Shown piece after piece: positions 55,401 to 64,000 of a DNA stretch of 64,000 nt. Location of the stretch: assembly GCF_964199755.1 (NCBI RefSeq), contig NC_133901.1:22167583-22231582 (forward strand), read 5' to 3'. The notes under the pieces are model-generated. The model did no database searches, was not told the DNA's origin, and saw only the letters and a list, made by a program, of their open reading frames with translations. Position numbers and translations under genes: made by a program. Position 1 is the first letter of the stretch, and each line of letters begins with the position of its first letter. Source of the DNA: Larus michahellis (lineage: Eukaryota > Chordata > Aves > Charadriiformes > Laridae).

Positions 55401-58400
55401 ACCCCCGCAACCATCAGTGATATTTGACCATTGAAATACACAAGCACAAAGAAAAAAAAGTATCTCTGTACTGCAGAACAAAGAGAAACAAAACAGCATT
55501 TGCATATTGTGATGGGGAAAACAGTGAGTTCTCTCTTTTTAAGGCCCAGAATCAAGGGGAGGGCTTTTTTTCTTCCCCCTTTTTTTTTTTCTTTTCGGTA
55601 AGTGCTTGCATCACTGCACATGATGGTTGCTTTCAGATTTGCATGAATGATGTGTGACACAGTAACCATATGTTTAAGACAGTTCCCTCACTTTCCCATG
55701 TTACTATTGTGGGAGATACAGTAAACAAGTAATTCTTTTCATCACAACTTCTACAACCTGAGGAAAAAAAAAGGTATATTTTTTGTAACAACATGGAGAT
55801 ACGCACCAACAAAACAAGCATTCAGTGAATGAACCAGAGGGTGTTTTCTAATCGTATTGAGGATTCTGCCAAAAGTAGTTCTGCCAAAAGCAGAATCTTA
55901 CTCCAAATCACTGAAAGAACAGCAAAGCTCAGAACAACCAGATAAATGTATACTTTTAGTGCCTTAATCCCTCCCCTGCAAATAAAAACAATAACTGACT
56001 GATTTGTGTACAAGGTTCATAGATTACAATAGGCACAGGGACAATAGGGTCCTGTAAAAGCATGATAAATATTCAGAAACAGGATTTACCAGGGCACTAT
56101 TACGTTTCTCTTCAAAGAAACAGAACAATTTCAAGGCACAATGTTTTACATCGTTTCTATCCAATTTGGGATTTTTTTTCTGTTCTTTACTGCGTGTCCT
56201 AGATAAAGAAAAAGCTTGGGTTTCGCTTTGTCCATCACTGCCTCACAGGACTTTAGGGAGAGGTATAACTCAACATAAGAAAGCTACCAGCATATCAGGT
56301 AGATGTGTAATTTTGAAGGGGCTTTTGCTCTCCTTTCTTCCTTTTACAGAAATAATGTAAATACTGTCCTTTTTTGTAAAAAAGGAAGACAGTTTTGTCT
56401 TTTTATTGTTCGTTGTTTGTTTGGGTTTGGTTTTTGGTTTTGGTTTTTTTACATGGTGGAGGTGGTGGGGGTGGCCGAGAGGCCTGGGGTGCAGTGAAAG
56501 GCTGCAGAGGGGCAAGGCAAGATGGAAAACAGGCAGCATGAAGTTATTTGCTTGTTCCCTCATGGCATCTCGTTGCTTAAAACATTTGGCTGGCCTGTGT
56601 TTAAATTTAATTTCTGTTGCATGCAAATGCCACCACAAATAGAGTAAATGCTAAAATATGACAGTCTAAACAGCTCAACAGTTTCAAAATTAAACCAGAC
56701 TGAAGTACTTTCAAATATTCTTGCAAGCAGGAGGGAAAAGAGATGTTGAGGTACTATTTCAACCCTATTTTCTCTATTAGTGACTTGCCTTAACAGACAA
56801 AACCCCTGCTGATGGGCACAGCCTCTACCTCAGAGCTCTGCGGATCACTTTCCAGCCCAACAGCAGGCGCCACCACCAGCTTCTTGCACAAGATCTGCCC
56901 CTGCTGCTGGCGGACTCGGAGTGGACTGTTTACAGGCTGAGGACTGGCAGGAGAGATGAGGAGGTTGCTGTAATGAGCGCATCATGTAGTGGCACATTTT
57001 AAAAACAGGTCTAACCAGACAATGCATGTAATAACCAAAATTAATGCTGTCCGACCAGCACTGGCTTCCCTTTCAGTACCTGACCCATTTCAGGATTGCA
57101 GGAGTAATACATGGGATAATAATGAAGTCCTTAACTGACTAAGTCAGGTCTCAGTCCAAGTGCAAACTCACGTCTCTAAAGCATGCCTTTGACAGTCATC
57201 TTGCACAATATGACTGCACAATATACGGTCAAACTGATGGCCTGTAATTCACCAGCACTGCAGCTTCTCTTATGGCAGCAATTGCTGTACCTACTGTACC
57301 ATCGGCTTCTTTCATACCCGGCCTTGGTCTCTGTCAAACAAGAACTACAGCAGTGCAATCTCACTGTATAAATCCCTGTGTCCTCACTACACTGCTGCTG
57401 CTAGAAGAGGGGACGCTACCACATTGAGAAAAGGCAGACTTAAGTTACAGCCTCATTTTCTAGCTGCTAGACCAGTCCCTCACTGTCAAGTAGAGAGTTT
57501 TTACAGACTTTCAGTAGTGTGACAGGTAGCAGCAATCTGGTAGCAGCAAATATTTCGTGCAATACTCACATAACCCCCCCAAAAATAAATAATAATTATG
57601 CTATAGCAGTTGCAGCCAACAGTGAAAGCTGCAATGGTGCAGTTAGGCAAATGCTTCAGGTTCAGAAATTTTTCCTACCACATCACAACAATCTTCTTTT
57701 GGAGGCGAACAAGTATGTACGCAATGTTTCAGAAGATGGCCCAAAAGAGCAGGACGCTTCAAAACACTCAAGGCAAATTTACAGAAAAAAAAAAGTTTCT
57801 GTTACAAACCACGGAAGAAAATACTGTACACAAACCCAAGTGAAAGTTAAAAGGTTGTGCCAGTACAATCAGGCTACACAAACACCTTCCAAAAGGTTAG
57901 GGGTGCCCTGATCTTGGTGTATAAAGCACCCATATGGGAAAGTGTTTTCTGAGAGTGCTGCCATTTAAATCAAGTAGGAAAAGACAGATCGACAAAATGC
58001 TTGGAAAGTGAAGCAAGACCAAAACCAATGCAACAGCAAAGGTTCCTTAAAACTTTTTACCTACAGATGCGCAGATCCTTCATTATTCAACCTGTCAATG
58101 AAGATCAGTAATTTGCTAAATACCAAGTCAAAATCCAAACAGGGTGAATTTTGTCAGGATGGGCTAGTGCCAATTTCTTCCAAAACAGAAGCTCTGGATT
58201 TACTGAGGTGCTCACTTCAGTAGTAACACCACCAGCAGCTCTGGGCACTGTATGCAGATGCGGGTGGGTAATGTAGCTATTTGGTAGCGTTCACCCACCG
58301 CTTATGCTGTGGCACACGATGGCGGTGGAGAATGTGTAGCCTGAGATGGTTGACAAATTTTTATTCTTATGAGATCTAGTGTCTTAGTACCAATTCAGTT

Positions 58401-59968
58401 TCTTTGGGGCTGGAGGAAGTTGCTTTGAAAGTTGCGGGAGAAACACGTTTCAAAGTTTTCACAGTTACACTCATTACTTTATTTGTGGCTGTTACTGACT
58501 TTCATGCCTCAGCTATTTTGACGTTTCCTGTTAGCTAAGTGACAGAGAATTGGTCGCCTTGCATGCTTAAAATGCCTGTACATTTGTGGCCTTTTCACAT
58601 TCAGGTAAAAACTCTAGGTTTCCTACATGGGAATTTCCTCCTCCTAAAATATATGCATGGTTTTAAAAGTTACTTCTGCACAGGATAAGTCTCTAGCCAG
58701 CTGTAGTTTGCATACTTTCCAGGTCCTTTACGCTGCCGTAGAAAGCCTTGCCCAGAAAAATGACTTATCTTCAGTTTCGGGTCAGGTATTTACTGGAGAA
58801 GCAGCTGTGCCAGTTTGAGATGTGACTGACATCCAGGTGTTTGCCATCTCTCTGCAGCAGCTGTACACTCAGCCCTACTGCATAGTATAAAAGACTGTAT
58901 AAAAAAAATTGGTGTTTAATTTCCAGTGGAAAGTCAGGTGGGTAAACTCACATCACTCCCACCCGCATTTACTAACCTCTTGCCTTTGCGCTGAAACACA
59001 AGAAGGGCCCGGATTATTTATTCTGACATCTGAGCTGTACCAGGAAGAGGGTAATTTCCAGTTTATGGGTGGGAATGGACATCTTAAAGTGCCACAAAGC
59101 CATCTCTACAATGACCGCGTGACTGTAGCCTCAGAAAACAGTCATTATTTTAGAGGCTGACAGTAAACATCCTCTTCCAGACCTGGCTCTGTAGGCTAAA
59201 GATGCCAGGCATCTGGAATGGGCATTCCCAGAATTCAGGGCTCTTCCCATAGCTCCATAAATTGGCATTGTGCTGCTGTTTTCCTCATCTGCCCAAGACA
59301 AAGCACACTGGTTAGCGCCAGCCTGCCTTTGTCAGCTCTTTGAACTACCCCAGCCGAACCTGCCTGAAGCAGAGATGGGTGTATTTATTCCCCTGGACAC
59401 ACCTTTCTGGCAGAGTTGCGCTGGTGGTAACTCCTGGCTGTGGTGAAAACGCAAAACTGGAGGTAGAGGGAGCAAGCCTTTCAGCAGTCAAAGGTGTTCG
59501 TGGGATGGTAATGGCACATGACCACCAAGTATTTAAGCATGTTGCATGTTACAATTGTCCATTTTTAGTGTAAAAAATGTGAACATCCGTGAAAAATGGA
59601 ACTGCCCGTCAGCCATTACATGGCTCTCAGCTCGCAAGGTTGAGTTCAATGCAAAAAGTGCTCTTTTAACAGATTTTATACCATGACAATAAATTCAGAC
59701 AAGATGTCTCTTTAAACCATGAAATTATTGCTACTATCTTTATCAAAGGGCCAACAAACAGTATCCATATCTGGCACCAGACAAGCACAAAAAAATAGAC
59801 AGTCTTCTGCAAAAAAGCTCGCAAATAGTGTAGAAGGTGTGGCAGGAAAGAAGGTGTGTTTTCAGGAATGAGATTATGGTTCGTAGACTTTCAGTCTGAA
59901 AGGAGGCCTAAAGCAAATGAGAAAAAAAATAATAAATCAAATACTAGATATCTTGACCCTGCTGTTGA
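52481..59968. other. Intergenic region upstream of CUL3
   Basis: AT-rich sequence without a recognisable exon. In mammals the next gene on this side is DOCK10, but I found no DOCK10-like coding segment. Holds an A run near 52735-52746, a T run near 55580-55590, a 15-bp tandem duplication at 55864-55893 and a G-rich stretch near 56453-56490. The 130-codon plus-strand frame at 57519-57911 has no ATG at its listed start and shows no domain. Confidence 0.75.
55864..55893. repeat. Two-copy 15-bp tandem duplication
   Basis: TTCTGCCAAAAGTAG followed directly by TTCTGCCAAAAGCAG, one mismatch. Confidence 0.9.
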
Positions 59969-60150
59969 CATAGAATCATAGAAGGTGTTGGGTCGGAAGG
60001 GACCTTTAAAGGCCATCTAGTCCAACCCCCCTGCAGTCAGCAGGACATCTTTAACTAGATCAGGTTGCTCAGAGCCTCATCCAGCCTGGCCTTGAATGTC
60101 TCCAGGGATGGGGCCTCCACCACCTCTCCGGGAACCTGTGCCAGTGTCGA
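59969..60150 (-). repeat. CR1 retrotransposon 3' fragment, intergenic
   Basis: Opens with ACATAGAATCATAGAAGGTG, continues GGTCGGAAGGGACCTTTAAA, CATCTAGTCCAACCCCCCTG and ends around CACCTCTCCGGGAACCTGTG, the reverse complement of a CR1 3' end. The well-kept tail and low divergence suggest it is younger than the copy at 1940-2120. 5'-truncated, non-coding. Confidence 0.92.
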
Positions 60151-61453
60151 TGTCATGAGACCACCTCTGTATACATGTGTCTCTCATGCAGAGAGCCCAG
60201 TGGGCTTGGTAAATCGGGTCCGCATGTGCTGAGCCTGGCTTTTTGAATGGTCATGACATGGACTCAAGGTAAGGGTAAGCTTTTAGTGCCAATGAGTTAT
60301 TTGTTTTACCTTCAGGAAATACCTAAATAATAATGTCCTGGTGAGAGGGCATGGTATGTTAATACGTGGTAGCATATTTCCCATGAAATGGCTGCAGTTT
60401 CTCAAGGCATTAAAAGACAAAGTGCAGAAAAAACAAGACCATAATGGATGAAGAGCTACATACAGTAGAATATAAATCTATACGCAAGACCATTTTGTCA
60501 GGATGGGTGTATCAAATATGTGGCAAAATCTTCCTAATATAAATGCAGTGTATATTAACAGAAGTTCGTTGTTACTGATGTACTTTACACAAGGCTGCTC
60601 TGATGATTAAAAAAAAAAAAAGATATTTGAACAAACAGTAACAGCTTTTCCAAGGTGATACTCAGGTTGGCAATCACATTCCTTAGTGTCTCTTTCTGAC
60701 CCAAATGCTTTCTAGGGATTGAAATCACTTGTGGCCACTTCTCAAGGCTTATTTGGCTCCAGGGGGGGATGTTTTATTCATGTCATTACTAAAATCACTA
60801 CTTTGATTTAAAATGCTGTTAGAGAGTCTGCAGATTCTGCCCATACAGCATAAGCGAAGCAATATTCCTCAAATGAGTTACCTTGTGCATGGCGCTCTTG
60901 AAAATAATTTTTAATGCACATACACATGATATTCTTTAATTTGAGCAAACAGCAAGTTTGATACCACTGTAAAGAGAATCTGAATCTGCAAGTCACTTCT
61001 GTCTCAGTACAGACAGAGTGAGAATACTGGCAGTAAATTTAAGACAGGCAATAAGAATTATTTCTGGAATATAGTTTTCTTCTTCTCGGTTCAATGGGAT
61101 CCTGCCATGTCTAGCTGGGAGTTGAGGAATAAAAAAAATCCTGCAAATTTCCTAACTATAATCTCCCTCTCCTACTTCTCTGTTTCTTCTAATGGAGAAG
61201 TTATAACAACGAGGGGTAGGCAGGCGCTATCATCAGAAACCTTTTTCAACCAATAATACGGATTCCATTATATGCTTCATTACTTTCTATTGGTTGCAGG
61301 AATGTAGTATAAAAAAACCAAAAGGAGGTGAAAATACAAACCAATCACAATATTCTGGCATTTTCAAAATGGTACAGTTTCATTTTATGACCAGTATTAC
61401 TTACTGATTTTCTTCAGTTTTACTCTAAAGGCCATTGTAAGGCATATTTCTGA
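60151..61453. other. Intergenic sequence
   Basis: AT-rich DNA between the CR1 copy and the GC-rich block. Contains an A run near 60608-60620. Nothing else recognised. Confidence 0.8.
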
Positions 61454-61941
61454 CATCTCAAACATGCAGGACAGCTGTATGTTTGCACATACGTTAGAAA
61501 CACTTCCTGTCCGTTGGCCCATGAAGAAGAGTGTTTAGCGCTAAAGCTCCAGCCGCTGGTCCCTGAGTCCCTGAGCAGATACTTCCTCCAGGCTGCAGAG
61601 GTGCAGCAGCAGGACCAGTCCCTCTGGGGAGGGCTGTTGGAGGAGTACGGGGACACGGTGGCACCCATGGTGGCTGACTTGCCAGGACGCAGCAGGGCTC
61701 CCTCTCCCGACACCTCTCTGCCCCCGGAGCCTTGAGTCCTCCTGGCGGTGTGCAAGGGGGGCTGGGGGTGTCCCACCAAGGCCAGGCCGACCCACAAGCC
61801 TGGCAGCCGGGTCTCAGACCTCATCATTTTTGAGCACGTCCTGTGCCAGATCCAGGCACCAAGTGCTCTCCAGGGATACACAGCTACTGAGCAGGGTTTC
61901 CTTTTTTTTTTTTTTCCCTTTTCATTTTCTAGAACATAATC
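61454..61941 (+). pseudogene. GC-rich coding-like block, one in-frame TGA; unassigned
   Basis: About 490 bases, GC-rich from about 61505, open in one plus-strand frame from 61454 to the stop near 61941 except for a TGA at 61733-61735. The frame reads protein-like: acidic and hydrophobic stretches such as LKLQPLVPESLSRYFLQAAE and SLWGGLLEEYGDTVAPMVAD before the TGA, then RVSDLIIFEHVLCQIQAPSA after it. No ATG opens it; a possible splice acceptor (CATGCAG) ends at 61469. The opposite strand is also open for 153 codons (61420-61881), with an ATG in the strong context GCCACCATGG at 61668, so strand is uncertain. I do not recognise the family. It could be a decayed exon, a retrocopy fragment, or a GC-rich element with chance frames. 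Confidence 0.35.
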
Positions 61942-64000
61942 TTTGACCCAGAATTCCCCTCAAAAAGGCCACTGTCCTTTTGTGACCTTGCCATCAATCT
62001 GCCTGCCTTTAAGAAGGCTCTTAACTTACAAGGGTTTGGGTTCACCTTAGCCAAAGACGGTCAAGAATTCTTCTCCTCAAGGATTTCCAATTTTATTTTA
62101 TTTTTTAAATCAAGTAGGCATCTTAGCAAAACAAGATTTTAACAAATGTGTGCATTAATGAAGTACACATGGGATGAATGTTAACTGCAAACCTTGTCTC
62201 TAGTACCGGATTGTTCAGGAAAATAAAAGCAAGTAAATTCTAGGATAGTCCCAAGATGCTTTAGAAGTAACAGGAGCGACGCTTGTGCTATTTTAGCCAT
62301 TTCATTGTCGAAATGCTATCACGGTTTAGCAACTCCTAGACAACAACAGTTCAGCAAACCTCGCTTAGTTTGCAGATTTCTTTAAACCAGGAATGCCAAA
62401 GATTTTTCTTCTGCCAAATTAGGCGAAGTCAGCCAAATAGAAAGGTGTAAATCCTGTCCTCTTGTGTACTCGGTGCCTCTAGCCCTTCTCAGGACCTGGT
62501 GGAGATTGAAGTTGCCTGCTATTAGCAACTAGAAAAAGCATGAGGCAGAATGCCAGCTTCTAAATTAAACAAACAAAAATCCTTTTCTTATTAACTTTTA
62601 AAGACACGTATATTTCTTTCACACCTAGCGCTCAATACATGGTCAAGTTTAAGTGAGTGGCTGGAAAAGTACCAAAGATACATATACTTACATTGCTGAA
62701 AGAAAGACTGCATTTTTGAACGTATCCCAAGGATCTATGAAGACATCCCTTGCTCCGTCTCCAGGCCAGCTGGACTATTAGGAGTTGGGAAGATTTTTTG
62801 ATCAGAGTGAAAAGTCCTAAAGATCATTTCACAAGCCCCACCAATCAGCTGAATGCTGGCCCAGTTGCTGTAGGAGAAACATGTCTAAAGAATTTTTCAA
62901 TTAGTTAAAAGGGTGATTCATGTCATTGTAGATTTTCACTCAGGGAGAGCGGCGTGGGTTTGGGTTTTTTTGGGTGGTTTTTTTTTAATAAATTTTTTAT
63001 TTACCGTTGCTTTGACATTTCAGAACTGCCCTGTCTTCAAAGACGTATCCCAGTGACATCCAAAAAAGCCCTTATTCAAATACATCTGTTACCCTTAATA
63101 ACATATTCCAAACACTCTGCACCATGGGTAAGACAACGCACACATAAATGCTTTCCTGAAAGGGGAAGAAATTGTTTAAAGTGACTTGTTTATCAAAGTT
63201 TTGTGTAATGTATAGCTGGTACATCATATGCAGGAGCTGTGGTGTTATGTACCACACACACTTGAGTCCCAGTAAATACAGTACTGGGCTGTTTAAAGAG
63301 TGACATACGGTGCTTACTAACAATAAAACATGTATAGATGCCTATTAGAAGAAGTGCTATGATATTCTAAAGTTGCTTTTTAGTATTTGTAGGAACGCAT
63401 CCAGAAAGAAGAGAGGAGCATCGAAGTCTGGCTCTGGATGCCTTCTGACAAACTCCTGAAGAACTCGCTAGGAAGCCAATATTTATTCGCACTAAAGAGT
63501 TTTAGCTTGTTTACCAGCAATACATTGCTTAAGACCTACCTCCTCATTCATAGTAGCACACATATTACCGATGTGTATCTTATGGAGGCCTTCTAATCTT
63601 GAAGCTTAAATGTTTAATTAAAATTTAATAAGCCTTTCAGGCCTACTTGCGCACGACATCTGTTGGAGCCCAGGTGCTGCACGTGGCGAGGCGGTGTCAA
63701 GCTGGCTGTCGGATGCACGCAGTGCTTCATCAGACTCGTTGCGGAGAGGACCTTCATCCAAGGGCTCATTTCTGCAGCCATAAGGAAAAAAGACATCTAT
63801 TTGAAGTCAGCAGGAATTCAACCACTAGAGTGGGATTTTACTGACAGTGTTTTCTCCTTGGTATCACACAATGTGTGAAATGCAGAGGATTTTGCTCGGT
63901 GTTTTAATGAAGACCTGTGGCAATGGCAGAAATTGTCATTCAAGGATTTCCCAGGCCTACAAGAATGACTTGGCTTGAAGGATTGTGCGTCCAAACACAC
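61942..64000. other. Intergenic sequence to the window edge
   Basis: Mostly AT-rich, with a short mildly CpG-enriched patch near 63645-63750. Overlapping short frames on both strands there show no recognisable protein. No repeat family recognised. Confidence 0.75.

Noticed and set aside
57519..57911. 130-codon plus-strand frame in the intergenic region
   Set aside because: It starts at GTG, has no recognisable domain and a composition typical of chance translation of AT-rich DNA.
52481..64000. Possible DOCK10 3' exons upstream of CUL3
   Set aside because: Mammalian gene order predicts DOCK10 on this side, but no segment translated into recognisable DOCK sequence; it is probably further away.

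Overview
This is vertebrate nuclear DNA, most likely from a bird. It holds one multi-exon gene with GT-AG introns, an AT-rich background, a single strong CpG island, and interspersed CR1 non-LTR retrotransposon tails of the kind typical of birds and other sauropsids. There are no bacterial operons, CRISPR arrays, tRNAs, rRNAs or complete mobile elements. Nearly all open frames are chance frames in introns or in GC-rich DNA.

The one confidently identified gene is CUL3 (cullin-3, the scaffold of BTB-adaptor ubiquitin ligases), on the minus strand. Thirteen coding exons can be placed to the base. They run from the start codon at 51851 in the CpG island down to an exon ending at 1632, and encode residues 1-614 of a protein that is 768 residues long in human. 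The last exons, which carry the rest of the C-terminal domain and the neddylated winged-helix region, lie beyond position 1. All splice phases agree and no exon is broken. Exon skipping of the phase-0 exon at 8256-8426 would delete residues 403-459 in frame, the segment lost in a known human hypertension syndrome.

Layout: 1-51785 is CUL3 exons and introns (intron 1 alone is 19.7 kb); about 51480-52480 is the CpG-island promoter with paired CGCG-palindrome motifs, an inverted CCAAT box and GC boxes; 52500-64000 is apparent intergenic DNA upstream of CUL3. In mammals DOCK10 is the next gene on that side, but no DOCK10 exon is recognised here. Three CR1 fragments lie in CUL3 introns and one in the intergenic part.

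The least explained piece is a GC-rich, coding-like block at about 61454-61941 in the intergenic region. It is open in one plus-strand frame except for a single TGA. I could not assign it to a family. Smaller oddities are a GC-rich CpG cluster inside intron 10, a divergent ATG-initiated open frame in the promoter island, and four short tandem duplications. I see no convincing previously undescribed system.
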